Assembly: GCF_002975205.1 (NCBI RefSeq)
Contig: NZ_PCOC01000002.1
Location: 1,193,001 to 1,257,000 of the forward strand
DNA length: 64,000 nucleotides
Direction of reading: 5' to 3'
Source: Ochrobactrum vermis
GTDB taxonomy: Bacteria; Pseudomonadota; Alphaproteobacteria; Rhizobiales; Rhizobiaceae
In this document: piece by piece, positions 46,251 through 55,802 of the stretch
How positions within the stretch are numbered: position 1 is the stretch's first letter
Layout of the letters: the number at the start of each line of letters is the position of its first letter
Program-made: the position numbers and the translations under genes
Notes under the pieces: generated by a model
Databases searched by the model: none
What the model was told of the DNA's origin: nothing
Seen by the model: only the letters and a program-made list of their open reading frames with translations

Positions 46251-47138
46251 TTAAGCCGCTTCGATGTCTCGCATCGGCGGGTTTCCATAGAACCGGCTAT
46301 ATTCACGACTGAACTGCGACGGGCTTTGATAGCCCACGCGATGGCCTGCCGTACCGGCATCCAGCCTTTCGACCAGCATGAGCCTGCGTGCTTCGTTCAG
46401 GCGAAGCTGCTTTTGATACTGAACCGGTGTCATTGCTGTGATCGCCTTGAAATGATGATGAAAGGACGACGCGCTCATATTGACGTGTTCGGCAAGCTGT
46501 TCGATGCGCAACGGTGCCGCAAAATTCTGCCGAAGCCATGCGATTGCCCGCGCTATGCGGTTGGCCTGACTGTCGGCAGTTGCAATATTGATCAATCGTT
46601 CTCCGCCGGGACCTGTCAAAAGGCGATAGAGGATTTCCTGTTCGATCAGCGGCGCCATCACCGGAATATCGTCCGGGCTGTCGAGAAGCCGCAACAGGCG
46701 CAGGACCGCATCCAGCAGTCCCGCAGGCGCGGCATTGACGGTGATGCCCCATTGATCATCATCGCTCATTGTGTGTCTGCGAACATCGACGCGCCCGATC
46801 AGGTCGGTCAGCTTTTCGCTGTCGATGGCGAGGGCCAGACAAAGATGCGGTGCTTCCGGACTTGCCTCGACCACGCGCCAAGTGACGGGCAGATCGAGGG
46901 ACGTCACAAGATATTCGCCCTTGGTATAGTTGATCGTCTCGGAACCGAGACGCAGGGATTTCGCACCCTGCAGCACCATGGCGAGGCAAGGACGATAGCT
47001 GCTATGGCACGGTATGCTTGGCGTTGTCCGCCTGCTGATCCCCAGACCTTCGATCGGTGTGCGATATTCACCGTCCTGCACGGTGAAACGCTTCGCAAGA
47101 GCGGCAAGCTCCTCATAGGTGTCTGTCAGTGACGTCAT
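46251..47138 (-). CDS. AraC-family regulator (AraC_N type, YqhC-like)
   Basis: A 295-residue regulator. The N-terminal AraC_N domain (YRPCLAMVLQGAKSLRLG) is followed by two helix-turn-helix motifs (LRIEQLAEHVNMSASSFHHHFK and VGYQSPSQFSREYSRFYG). Relatives such as YqhC activate aldehyde-reductase or alcohol-dehydrogenase genes. It is divergent from an alcohol dehydrogenase, so it likely controls that gene. Confidence 0.9.
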   Translation of the reverse strand: MTSLTDTYEELAALAKRFTVQDGEYRTPIEGLGISRRTTPSIPCHSSYRPCLAMVLQGAKSLRLGSETINYTKGEYLVTSLDLPVTWRVVEASPEAPHLCLALAIDSEKLTDLIGRVDVRRHTMSDDDQWGITVNAAPAGLLDAVLRLLRLLDSPDDIPVMAPLIEQEILYRLLTGPGGERLINIATADSQANRIARAIAWLRQNFAAPLRIEQLAEHVNMSASSFHHHFKAITAMTPVQYQKQLRLNEARRLMLVERLDAGTAGHRVGYQSPSQFSREYSRFYGNPPMRDIEAA

Positions 47139-47218
47139 AGGTATTCCGCTTCAGATGAGGTAGAATGCTGTGATTATTTATCAGGCTGTATATATCGGCA
47201 ATCTCGAAGCAGGCAGTT

Positions 47219-47250
47219 TTGCAGGATCGTGCAAGAAGCTTGCAGGATCG
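47219..47250. promoter_or_regulatory. Direct repeats between the araC-type and adh genes
   Basis: ttgcaggatcg occurs twice (47219-47229 and 47240-47250), offset by exactly 21 bp. Tandem half-sites two helical turns apart are typical for AraC-family activators. Confidence 0.6.
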
Positions 47251-47319
47251 GTCTACCGCTTCTGCCCTTGCTTCCGGCATATTCCGCGTGCTTCCCCAAT
47301 CCAATAAATGGAGTCTATC

Positions 47320-48366
47320 ATGGCCATAGCAAGAGGTTACGCTGCTACGGATGCAGATGAGCCGTTGGTTCCGTTCACTTTTGAGCGGCGCGAGCCCAAT
47401 GCGGATGACGTGGTCATCTCGATCCAGTATTGCGGCGTTTGCCATTCCGACATCCATACCGTCCGTGATGAATGGAAGAACGCCGTTTATCCAATCGTTC
47501 CGGGGCATGAAATCGCTGGCGTCGTTACCGCCGTCGGCGGTGCGGTCACCAAATTCAAGGTCGGCGACAAGGTCGGCGTCGGCTGTTTCGTGGATTCCTG
47601 TGTTGGCTGTGCCAGCCGGGATCTCGATAACGAGCACTATCTTCCAGGCCTCATCCAGACCTACAATACCTTCGATGCCGAGGGAAAAGACCGGACGCAG
47701 GGCGGATACTCCGATCATATCGTCGTCAAGGAAGGCTACGTCCTTTCCATGCCGGACAATCTTCCGCTCGATGCGGCGGCGCCCCTGCTTTGCGCGGGTA
47801 TCACCCTTTATTCGCCGCTGCGCCACTGGAATGCAGGCCCCGGCAAGCGTGTCGCCATCGTCGGCATGGGTGGGCTTGGGCATATGGGCGTCAAGCTCGC
47901 CAATGCCATGGGCGCGCATGTTACGGTTTTGAGCCAGTCACTTTCCAAGAAGGAAGACGGTCTCAAACTTGGCGCCCACGAATATTATGCCACCAGTGAT
48001 GCAACCACTTTCGAGAAGCTGGCGGGATCGTTTGATCTCATCATCTGCACGGTCGGTGTTGCCATTGACTGGAATGCTTATCTTGGCCTGCTTAAAGTGA
48101 ACGGCACGATGGTTGTTGTCGGCGTTCCTGAGAACATGGTGCCCGTGCACGCGTTCTCGCTTATTCCCGGTCGCAAGTCACTGGCAGGGTCGATGATCGG
48201 ATCGATCAAGGAAACACAGGAAATGCTGGACTTCTGCGGTCAGCACAACATCGTTTCCGAGATTGAGAAGATCAAGATTCAGGACATTAACGAAGCCTAC
48301 GAACGTGTTCTGAAGAGCGATGTGCGCTATCGCTTCGTCATCGATATGGCTTCGCTCGCAGCCTGA
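47320..48366 (+). CDS. NAD(P)-dependent zinc alcohol dehydrogenase, YahK/CAD type
   Basis: A 348-residue medium-chain dehydrogenase. Catalytic zinc ligands are seen in CGVCHSD and GHE, and the NADP loop in [10 protein letters not shown]. The structural-zinc lobe reads [17 protein letters not shown], with only two of the usual four cysteines; this looks like a subfamily feature. The start 47320 follows GGAG. It probably reduces aldehydes. Confidence 0.9.
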   Translation: MAIARGYAATDADEPLVPFTFERREPNADDVVISIQYCGVCHSDIHTVRDEWKNAVYPIVPGHEIAGVVTAVGGAVTKFKVGDKVGVGCFVDSCVGCASRDLDNEHYLPGLIQTYNTFDAEGKDRTQGGYSDHIVVKEGYVLSMPDNLPLDAAAPLLCAGITLYSPLRHWNAGPGKRVAIVGMGGLGHMGVKLANAMGAHVTVLSQSLSKKEDGLKLGAHEYYATSDATTFEKLAGSFDLIICTVGVAIDWNAYLGLLKVNGTMVVVGVPENMVPVHAFSLIPGRKSLAGSMIGSIKETQEMLDFCGQHNIVSEIEKIKIQDINEAYERVLKSDVRYRFVIDMASLAA

Positions 48367-48373
48367 TCAAATA

Positions 48374-48408
48374 GCCTGCGCGGCGCTCTTTCACGGTGCC
48401 GCGCAGGC
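48374..48408. terminator. Hairpin after the adh gene
   Basis: A perfect 11-bp GC-rich stem (gcctgcgcggc / gccgcgcaggc) with a 13-base loop lies between convergent adh and DUF3060 genes. Confidence 0.6.
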
Positions 48409-48417
48409 AGAGCCATT

Positions 48418-48930
48418 CTAGTCTGTTTTGGTTACGTCGTTGTCGGCACCGGAGATCGAGATGGTCGGTTCAGTGGAGCCGCCGGCGAGCGACCAACTCA
48501 CCTGATGGCTCACGCCGCTCACATCGAACTGCGAAGGTCCATCGACCTTTACATTCACGATATTCTCCGCACCGGTAACCTCCAGAGTTGAAGGAGCTGT
48601 TCCTTCCTTCAAAGTGGCGGTGACCTGATTGTTCGATACTCCAACGATCAGCTTCCCCGTCGTTCCTCCCGAAACCGTGTTGTTCGTACCGGATATCGAA
48701 AGCTGCTGTGCGTTTTCGAAAGTCACGGTTTGCGAGACGCCATGAACGGTGACATGGCCGCATTCTCCTGTGAGCTTAATCGTATTTTCCGCGCCGTAGA
48801 TCCCGACATCGCCGGATGTGCAGGTGATTTCCCTGCCAAGATCGACACCTTCGATTTTTTGTTCGTCGGCGAGAGATGAGGTAGCGGTGAGAAGTGTCAG
48901 GCCGCCTGCCATCAACGCAATTTTCAACAT
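48418..48930 (-). CDS. DUF3060 domain exported protein
   Basis: A 170-residue periplasmic protein with a signal peptide (MLKIALMAGGLTLLTATSSLA) and repeated beta-strand units (VGIYGAENTIKLTGEC, LSISGTNNTVSGG, LEVTGAENIVNVK, ISISGADNDV) that suggest a beta-helix. DUF3060 has no known function. AAGAGATT lies before the ATG. Confidence 0.78.
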   Translation of the reverse strand: MLKIALMAGGLTLLTATSSLADEQKIEGVDLGREITCTSGDVGIYGAENTIKLTGECGHVTVHGVSQTVTFENAQQLSISGTNNTVSGGTTGKLIVGVSNNQVTATLKEGTAPSTLEVTGAENIVNVKVDGPSQFDVSGVSHQVSWSLAGGSTEPTISISGADNDVTKTD

Positions 48931-49108
48931 GTCAATCTCTTTCACCAAAACCATATGTGGCAATTGTTAACCATAGCGCATCTGATCTGTATAGATATGG
49001 CGTCACCAAGGCCGATGTCTGTTCGATATGAACATTTTGCTTATCGCTTATTATCAATGACTGAATTACACTTGGGTGTGTAGCGGGCATGTGGCAGGGG
49101 AATACTAC

Positions 49109-50254
49109 TTGGGATTCGACCAGAATACGTTGTTTTTTGCGACTGGTATCTGCTCTCTGGCAGTCGGCCTTACGATTCTCAGCGTCTGGTATCAGAACTC
49201 GCGTGACAAATTCCTGCTTTGGGGCTGTCTCGGCATGATCCTGCTCGGCGCAGGAGCGGTGCTTTATTATGCTGGGCCTTTGTCGCTGGTCACGGCCTCC
49301 ATTGTTGCCTTCGGTTTGGAGAGCGTGGGTTTCGTCCTTCTGATTGTCGGTTCACGGCATATTTCCGGGCGTCCGATACACCGCAGCTCTCTGGTCGTTC
49401 TGGCGATTGCCGTCATATGTGCCACGACGCTACCCATTCTGGCCGGACAGACTGGCACGGGCACGGCGATCTTCAACCTGACTTCGGCCCTGTTGCTCCT
49501 GCTGACGGCGAAGGAATATTTCCATGTCTTTCGCGAAGCGCCGGTTCCGGTCACTGGCATGGTTATTCTCTACGCTCTGACGGCCATTTCATTCTTTCTT
49601 TGCGGCGCTGTCATCCTGCATGAGCGGCAATGGGTAATGACCGCGATTCCAAGTAATTGGGCCGAGGATATCAATGCCATCACCGCCATTATAGGCATTA
49701 CCGGCATTGGCGCTCTATCGCTGAATTTCACCCAGTCACGCATTGCGCGCCGCCATGCCACTGAGGCACGCACAGACAGTCTGACGGGATTGCTGAACCG
49801 GCGCGCTCTTTATGATGTGCTGGGCGACAATGAACTGCAGCTCGGGGATTCGGTTGTGATCTTCGACCTTGATGCGTTCAAATCCATCAATGATACGCAT
49901 GGCCACATTATCGGCGATCAGGTGTTGGGCACCTTTTCCGACGTTTTGCGCAGCCATGTCAAAGGCGCGGCTCTCATCTCCCGCATCGGCGGTGAGGAGT
50001 TTGTTCTGATCTTGAGGCAGAGACACAACAGCGACGTTCTCGCTCTGGCCGACACGATCCGCAGAGCCTTTGCGGCGATTGCCTTTGAGGCTTCGGCTGG
50101 GGAGTTTTCAACGACGACAAGTGCCGGGATCGCTTTCTGCATGCCGGGAGGGGATGACTTCCAGACTGTCTTCCGCAGAGCGGATGCCGCGCTTTATCGC
50201 GCCAAGCATCTTGGCCGCAACAAGGTCTGCACCGAACTGCACAGCGTCGCTTGA
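49109..50254 (+). CDS. Membrane-bound diguanylate cyclase (GGDEF)
   Basis: About 381 residues: six or seven membrane helices (about residues 5-210) followed by a GGDEF domain with GGEEF as the active site. The inhibitory RxxD site is replaced (KGAA). It should make cyclic-di-GMP in response to an unknown membrane signal. TTG 49109 is chosen because AGGGG lies before it; a GTG start at 49076 is also open. Confidence 0.85.
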   Translation: MGFDQNTLFFATGICSLAVGLTILSVWYQNSRDKFLLWGCLGMILLGAGAVLYYAGPLSLVTASIVAFGLESVGFVLLIVGSRHISGRPIHRSSLVVLAIAVICATTLPILAGQTGTGTAIFNLTSALLLLLTAKEYFHVFREAPVPVTGMVILYALTAISFFLCGAVILHERQWVMTAIPSNWAEDINAITAIIGITGIGALSLNFTQSRIARRHATEARTDSLTGLLNRRALYDVLGDNELQLGDSVVIFDLDAFKSINDTHGHIIGDQVLGTFSDVLRSHVKGAALISRIGGEEFVLILRQRHNSDVLALADTIRRAFAAIAFEASAGEFSTTTSAGIAFCMPGGDDFQTVFRRADAALYRAKHLGRNKVCTELHSVA

Positions 50255-50276
50255 GCTTCTTGCAAACGACGAATGA

Positions 50277-50302
50277 ATAGGGGCCTGAAATCAGGCCCCT
50301 AT
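50277..50302. terminator. Bidirectional terminator, GGDEF gene / peptide transporter
   Basis: A perfect 12-bp stem (ataggggcctga / tcaggcccctat) with a 2-base loop lies between convergent genes. Confidence 0.75.
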
Positions 50303-50322
50303 CGGTTTATTCCGTTATGACA

Positions 50323-51927
50323 TCACGTGCCGAAGCGCTCTTCACTGAGTGCTGCCGCCATCAGGGCTTTGGTATAGTCCTCACGTGGATGATCGAAGAC
50401 CTGTTCGGTATCGCCCTGTTCTACTATCTTGCCGTTTTTCATCACGATCACATAGTCCGAAACCGCGCGCACGACAGCCATGTCGTGGCTGATGAAGAGA
50501 TAGGACAGGCCATGATCCGTCTGCAAATCGCGCAACAGGGTGACGATCTGTTTCTGTACCGAGCGATCCAGCGCACTTGTCGGCTCGTCGAGCACGATCA
50601 CACGCGGCTTCAGGATCATCGTGCGCGCAATGGCAATGCGCTGACGCTGGCCGCCTGAAAACTCGTGTGGATAGCGATTGCGCATGGCTGGGTCCATGCC
50701 GACCTCTCGCAAGGCTTCCTGTGCACGGCGATCGCGCTCCTTCGCCGAAAGCGCCGGTTCGTGAATCAAAAGCCCTTCGGTGATGATGCGCCCAACAGTC
50801 ATACGGGGGCTGAGCGAGCCGAACGGGTCCTGAAAGACGAGCTGCAGCTCACGGCGTTTTGGACGCATCGCCTGCGATTCATGCGGCAATTCCTGTCCGA
50901 GATAGGCGATGCGGCCTTCTGACGGAAGAAGACGTAGGATTGCGCGGCCTAGTGTGGACTTGCCGGAACCGGATTCGCCCACGATGCCGATGGTCTGGCC
51001 TTCCTTCAGCGTCAGCGAAACATTGTTGACGGCCGTGAGATAATTCGCAGCGCCAATCCAAGGCTTGTTGATGAGGAAGTTGACCTTCACATTGTCGGCG
51101 CGAATGAGCACCGGCGCATCGTCGGGAGGAGGAGCTTTCTCGCCTTCGGGTTCTGCATCGAGCAGCATCTTCGTATAGGGATGCTCAGGCGCGGTGAAAA
51201 GCTTCTCCGTCTCGTTGGTTTCAACCACTTCGCCAGAACGCATGACATAAACCCGGTCGGCAAAGCGCCGCACGATGCCAAGATCATGCGTGATGAAGAC
51301 CACAGCCATTCCCAACCGTTCCTGCAGATCGGCCAGAAGGTCCAGAATCTGCGCTTGAATGGTGACGTCGAGCGCCGTCGTTGGTTCGTCCGCGATCAGA
51401 ATGTCGGGTTCATTTGCGAGTGCCATGGCGATCATGACGCGCTGGCGCTGTCCGCCAGACAGCTCGTAGGGATAGCTGTCGATGCGGCGCTCCGGTTCTG
51501 GAATGCCAACCAGCTTCAACAGCTCAAGAATACGCGGGCGCGCCTGCTTCTTGTTCATGCCGCGATGGTAGCGAAGCGGCTCGGCAAGCTGATCACCGAT
51601 GCGGTAAAGCGGATCAAGCGACGTCATCGGCTCCTGAAAGATCATAGTGATCTTTGCGCCGCGGATATTGTTCAGCTTCTTTTCGGTCATGCCGATCAGA
51701 TCCTGACCGCGATAGAGCGCCTGGCCGGTCGCTTTGCCGTTCTGCGCCAGAAGGCCCATCATCGCCATGGTCGTCTGGCTCTTGCCCGAGCCGGACTCGC
51801 CGACGATGGCAATGGTCTCACCGGCTTTGACATCAAGATCGATGCCGCGCACCGCCTCTACCGGGCCGTCATGCGTGTCGAAAGTGACCTTCAGGTCGCG
51901 TACGCTCAGAATGTTTTCCTTCGTCAT
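50323..51927 (-). CDS. Peptide ABC transporter ATPase, fused OppD-OppF (YejF-like)
   Basis: A 534-residue protein with two complete ATPase domains: [11 protein letters not shown] with [12 protein letters not shown], and [13 protein letters not shown] with [13 protein letters not shown]. Both have Walker B ([12 protein letters not shown] and [12 protein letters not shown]). It powers the OppB/OppC channel. The start MTKENILSV lies 1 bp after the oppC stop. It closes the operon. Confidence 0.92.
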   Translation of the reverse strand: MTKENILSVRDLKVTFDTHDGPVEAVRGIDLDVKAGETIAIVGESGSGKSQTTMAMMGLLAQNGKATGQALYRGQDLIGMTEKKLNNIRGAKITMIFQEPMTSLDPLYRIGDQLAEPLRYHRGMNKKQARPRILELLKLVGIPEPERRIDSYPYELSGGQRQRVMIAMALANEPDILIADEPTTALDVTIQAQILDLLADLQERLGMAVVFITHDLGIVRRFADRVYVMRSGEVVETNETEKLFTAPEHPYTKMLLDAEPEGEKAPPPDDAPVLIRADNVKVNFLINKPWIGAANYLTAVNNVSLTLKEGQTIGIVGESGSGKSTLGRAILRLLPSEGRIAYLGQELPHESQAMRPKRRELQLVFQDPFGSLSPRMTVGRIITEGLLIHEPALSAKERDRRAQEALREVGMDPAMRNRYPHEFSGGQRQRIAIARTMILKPRVIVLDEPTSALDRSVQKQIVTLLRDLQTDHGLSYLFISHDMAVVRAVSDYVIVMKNGKIVEQGDTEQVFDHPREDYTKALMAAALSEERFGT

Positions 51928-51928
51928 C

Positions 51929-53062
51929 TCAGCGATCCTTCGGGTCGAGGCTGTCGCGCAGGCCGTCACCAAGGAAGTTTAGCGCAAACAGGATGATGGT
52001 CAGCGTTGCGGCAGGCCAGATCAATTGCCAGCCTGCGCCGCGCATGTTCTGGGCGCCTTCAGAGATCAGCAGCCCCAGAGAGGTGAGGGGGTCCTGAACG
52101 CCGAGGCCAAGGAAGGAGAGGAGACTTTCGAGCAGGATTGCCTTCGGCACCAGCAATGTCACGAAAACGATGACAGGACCGAGCGCATTGGGAATGATAT
52201 GGCGAGTGATGACGCCGCGCCGCGTCGCGCCAAGTGCTTCTGCCGCCTGCACGAATTCCTGGCGCTTGAGGCTCAATGTCTGTCCGCGCACGATGCGCGC
52301 CATATCCAGCCATTCCGTCGCACCAATGGCGATGAAGATGATGAAAATGGATCGCCCGAAGAAGACGAGCATCAATATCACGAAGAAGATGAAAGGCAGC
52401 GAATAGAGAATATCGACCAGTCGCATCATCACATTGTCGGCACGCCCGCCCAGGTAGCCGGAGACGGCGCCATAGGACACACCCAGAACCAGCGCCATTG
52501 CGGAAGCGAGCAAGCCGATGGCAAGCGACATGCGTACACCGATGAAGATGCGCGTCATCAGATCGCGCCCCAGATTATCTGTGCCGAGCGGGAAGTAATT
52601 GCGTGTCACGTCGAGGGTCAGCTTGCCCGATAGGCCGTCTGAAGCGATGTCGATTTTGGGATTGCTGAAAAGATCAGAGCGCTGGAAATAGCGCAGCACA
52701 CGTTCGTCTGTCGGACGCTGCGCGGTGAAGTCGACAACGACATTGTTGCCGTTCAATTCCGGTTCGCCGGCAGCTTTCAGTCGTGCGCGGGCGAGTTCGC
52801 GTTCAAGGCCGGGCATGATCGTATCCGAACGCGGATAGGCCTCAAGGCTCGGTGCCACACGCACGAACTGCGGGTAGATCTTGTCATAAGGATGCGGGCT
52901 CAGCATTGGGCCGAATACGCCCAGAAAAGCCATCAGCAGAAGGACGATGGCGCTTGCCACGGCAGCCTTGTTCTTACGCAGGCGCAGCCATGCATCCTGC
53001 CAGAGCGAACGGCTGGGAACTTCCAACCGGGCTGTTTCCGTCGGTACAGAAAGATCAGTCAT
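51929..53062 (-). CDS. Peptide ABC transporter permease, OppC type
   Basis: A 377-residue permease with the DppC/OppC helices ([45 protein letters not shown]). A non-helical stretch of about 100 residues lies between the first helix and the transporter core (from about [10 protein letters not shown] to [13 protein letters not shown]), longer than in E. coli OppC. Start overlaps the oppB stop by 8 bp. Confidence 0.9.
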   Translation of the reverse strand: MTDLSVPTETARLEVPSRSLWQDAWLRLRKNKAAVASAIVLLLMAFLGVFGPMLSPHPYDKIYPQFVRVAPSLEAYPRSDTIMPGLERELARARLKAAGEPELNGNNVVVDFTAQRPTDERVLRYFQRSDLFSNPKIDIASDGLSGKLTLDVTRNYFPLGTDNLGRDLMTRIFIGVRMSLAIGLLASAMALVLGVSYGAVSGYLGGRADNVMMRLVDILYSLPFIFFVILMLVFFGRSIFIIFIAIGATEWLDMARIVRGQTLSLKRQEFVQAAEALGATRRGVITRHIIPNALGPVIVFVTLLVPKAILLESLLSFLGLGVQDPLTSLGLLISEGAQNMRGAGWQLIWPAATLTIILFALNFLGDGLRDSLDPKDR

Positions 53063-53978
53063 AGCGAACCCTCGGATCAAGCCATGCATAAAGAAGGTCG
53101 ACGATCAGGTTGAACACCACGACGAAGACCGAAATAACGACAACAGTTCCCATGACGAGGGTGTAATCGCGGCTGAGCGCGCCCTGCACGAAGTAACGGC
53201 CGATGCCGGGAATGCCGAAGATTGTCTCGACGACGACCGAACCCGTCAGCAGGGCTGCAGCAGTCGGGCCGAGATAGGAAACGGCGGGGAGCATGGCGGC
53301 GCGCAATGCGTGCACACCCACCACCACGCGCGAAGGCAGGCCATAAGCGCGCGCGGTGCGCACGTGATTGGCGCGCAATGCTTCGATCGTGGCGCCGCGT
53401 ACGAGGCGCGCAATGACGCCGACCTGCGGCAATGCAAGCGTCAGGACCGGCAATATCCAGTAGGTTATATTGGCCGAGGACCAGCCGCCCGCCGGAACCC
53501 ATCCGAGTATGACGCCGAACAGAAGGCTGAGGAGCGGGGCCACGACGAAATTCGGCGTGGTGATACCGAATGTGGCCAGCGCAACGACGAAATAATCGAC
53601 GGCCGAATTCTGCTTCAGCGCTGCCAGGGTGCCGAGAAACGTTCCGATGATTGCCGCAAGTGTCAGGCCCAATGTACCGAGCATGATCGAAACCGGCAGG
53701 CCGGATGCGAAGAGATCGTTCACCGTGAAGTCGCGCCGGGTGAAGCTTGGCCCAAGATCGCCGTGCAGAAGATTGCCCAGATAAATCAGGTACTGCTGCC
53801 AGAGCGGCGCATCCATATTATAGGCTTTCTTGAGGTTCTCCAGGATCAGCGGATCGATTGGCCGTTCAAGGTCGAAAGGTCCGCCGGGCGCCAGTCGGAT
53901 CAGAAAGAATGTCAGCGTGATGATGATGAAGATCGTGGGTATCGCACTACCCAATCGTCGGAGCGTATAGCCCAGCAT
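53055..53978 (-). CDS. Peptide ABC transporter permease, OppB type
   Basis: A 307-residue permease of the DppB/OppB family with six helices (MLGYTLRRLGSAIPTIFIII at the start, FGITTPNFVVAPLLSLLFG, VETIFGIPGIGRYFVQGAL). The start is internal to a longer frame. Overlaps oppC by 8 bp. Confidence 0.92.
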   Translation of the reverse strand: MLGYTLRRLGSAIPTIFIIITLTFFLIRLAPGGPFDLERPIDPLILENLKKAYNMDAPLWQQYLIYLGNLLHGDLGPSFTRRDFTVNDLFASGLPVSIMLGTLGLTLAAIIGTFLGTLAALKQNSAVDYFVVALATFGITTPNFVVAPLLSLLFGVILGWVPAGGWSSANITYWILPVLTLALPQVGVIARLVRGATIEALRANHVRTARAYGLPSRVVVGVHALRAAMLPAVSYLGPTAAALLTGSVVVETIFGIPGIGRYFVQGALSRDYTLVMGTVVVISVFVVVFNLIVDLLYAWLDPRVRYD

Positions 53979-53993
53979 GTTCTTTTCCCTTCT

Positions 53994-54023
53994 TTGTCGA
54001 ACCATCTTGCGATGGTTCGACAA
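53994..54023 (-). other. Hairpin between the second oppA and oppB
   Basis: A perfect 13-bp inverted repeat (ttgtcgaaccatc / gatggttcgacaa) with a 4-base loop, 16 bp upstream of oppB. Likely stabilises the binding-protein message or tunes expression of the downstream genes. Confidence 0.6.
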
Positions 54024-54042
54024 ATCCCGATCCCTTTTTTAC

Positions 54043-54086
54043 GCATTATCCTATGCAAACGGCTTCGCACTGTTGCTGGAAATGCT
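54043..54086. repeat. Intergenic palindromic repeat, copy 4
   Basis: A 44-bp element (gcattatcctatgcaaac, ggcttcgcactgttgctgg, aaatgct) nearly the same as copy 3 at 30829. It lies between oppA and oppB. Confidence 0.75.
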
Positions 54087-54113
54087 CCTTGGGTATTATT
54101 TTTCTTGTGTTTT

Positions 54114-55691
54114 TTAATTCTTGACTGATAGCCAGCGCGTGCCGTGTGAATTCATCAGGTTATCTTCGTAACCTTGGATACGGTCGGCAACGAGTGCGGT
54201 GGACGAATAGTACATCAACGGCACAACGGCCCCATCGCTGAGCAGGATTTTCTCTGCTTCGGCGAGGATTTTCGCCCGTTCTGCGAGATCGGTCGTTGTC
54301 GCGGATTTCGCCATCAGCGCGTCGTAATCCTTGTTCGACCATTCGGCATAATTGAAGTAATTGCCGGTGGTATAAAGCTCCAGGAACGAATTCGGATCGT
54401 TGTAATCGCCGATCCAGCCGTCACGGGTGATGTCGAACATCCCCTTTTCCTGAAGGTAGTTGTAGAAGGTAGCACCTTCGACTTCATTGAGCGTTGCCTT
54501 GATGCCGATATTGCCCAGCATGTTGGCAAGCGCGGCCATGGTATTCTTGTGGTTTTCGGAGGTGTTGTAACGCAGGGTCACCGAAAGGGTGCCGGGCTGC
54601 ACACCGGCTTCCTCCAGCAGTTCCTTGGCCTTGTCTTCGCGATCCAGCACATCCTCATCAGCGAAATCCAGCTTCGGTGCGTCCTTGACGTAATTGGCAA
54701 TACCGGGCGGCACCATCGAATTGGCTGGCAGCATCACGCCGCGCCAGACTTCATTGGCGATGAAATCGCGGTCGACAGCCATCGATATGGCACGGCGCAC
54801 ACGCGGATCGCGCAGCTTGCTCGACGGTTCGCCTTTGATGTCGACATAGTAAATGCCCAGATAAGGAGCGAGGTGGAACTGACCACTGAGATTCTTTTTC
54901 ACATAGTCCATCTGTTCGGCTGGAACATCGGAGCAGATATCTACCTCTTTCGCCTCGAAGCGGCGCATGCAGCTCGCACGATCTTCAAACGGTATCCAGT
55001 TCACGGCATCGACCTTCACATTGGAAGCATCCCAGTAGTTCGGGTTCTTCTTCATGGCGATCTTGTCATTTGGAGTAAAGCTGACCAGCGTATAGGCGCC
55101 ATTGGTCACCATATTGCCGGGCAGGGTGAACTTGTCGCCGAACTTCTCGACTGCCTTCTTGTTGATCGGAAAACCGGTCTGATGGGTGAGGAGTTCAAGG
55201 AAATAGGGGGCAGGGTTCTTGAGGCTTATCTGAAGCGTCTTGTCATCAAGCGCCTTCACGCCAAGCTGATCGGCCGGCATCTTGCCGGTGGCAACTTCCT
55301 CGGCGTTCTTGATGGCGTAAAGGACGCTGGCATAACCGGCGGCTGTTTTGGGGTCCATGATGCGGCGGAAGGAAAATTCGAAATCACCAGCGGTAACGGG
55401 ATCGCCGTTCGACCATTTGGCATTCTCGCGCATATGGAAAGTGTAGGTGAGGCCGTCTTCGGAAATATCCCACGAGGACGCCGCACCGGGAATAGATTCG
55501 CCCTTCTCGTTCTGCGCGAGCAAACCTTCATAAAGGTCGCGCAGAACACGGTTTTCCGAAACAGTTGTGGTGTGATGCTGGTCCAACGTGGCGGGGTCGG
55601 TATCGTTTCCCCGGTTAAGCACTGTTTCTGCCGCTGCGGCACTGCTCAGCGCTATCAGGCAAACGCCTGTCATCAAGAATCCGCGAACCAT
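54114..55691 (-). CDS. Peptide-binding protein OppA-like (copy 1)
   Basis: A 525-residue SBP_bac_5 protein with signal peptide (FLMTGVCLIALSSAAAAE). The body starts VLNRGNDTDPATLDQHHTTTVSENRV. It binds oligopeptides in the periplasm. The upstream neighbour is a close paralogue of the same length. GGGAG lies 7 bases before the ATG. Confidence 0.92.
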   Translation of the reverse strand: MVRGFLMTGVCLIALSSAAAAETVLNRGNDTDPATLDQHHTTTVSENRVLRDLYEGLLAQNEKGESIPGAASSWDISEDGLTYTFHMRENAKWSNGDPVTAGDFEFSFRRIMDPKTAAGYASVLYAIKNAEEVATGKMPADQLGVKALDDKTLQISLKNPAPYFLELLTHQTGFPINKKAVEKFGDKFTLPGNMVTNGAYTLVSFTPNDKIAMKKNPNYWDASNVKVDAVNWIPFEDRASCMRRFEAKEVDICSDVPAEQMDYVKKNLSGQFHLAPYLGIYYVDIKGEPSSKLRDPRVRRAISMAVDRDFIANEVWRGVMLPANSMVPPGIANYVKDAPKLDFADEDVLDREDKAKELLEEAGVQPGTLSVTLRYNTSENHKNTMAALANMLGNIGIKATLNEVEGATFYNYLQEKGMFDITRDGWIGDYNDPNSFLELYTTGNYFNYAEWSNKDYDALMAKSATTTDLAERAKILAEAEKILLSDGAVVPLMYYSSTALVADRIQGYEDNLMNSHGTRWLSVKN

Positions 55692-55761
55692 TGAAAAACT
55701 CCCATATGCTTTTTAAAAATGTTTGCCCCGATAAATGAGGGCCCTCCGGAACTGCCGGAAG

Positions 55762-55791
55762 AAAAAAGGGCCGCGCCAACAGGCGCAGCCC
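55762..55791 (-). terminator. Terminator after the first oppA
   Basis: On the minus strand a 10-bp stem with one G-T pair (gggctgcgcc / ggcgcggccc) and a 4-base loop is followed by six T. It would end most transcripts of the first oppA before the second. Confidence 0.85.
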
Positions 55792-55802
55792 AAGCTGAAA
55801 AT

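Noticed and set aside
54174..55694. 506-codon plus-strand frame over the first oppA
   Set aside because: It is antisense to a clear OppA gene, with no family match, signal or ribosome-binding site; GC-rich codon bias keeps the opposite frame open.
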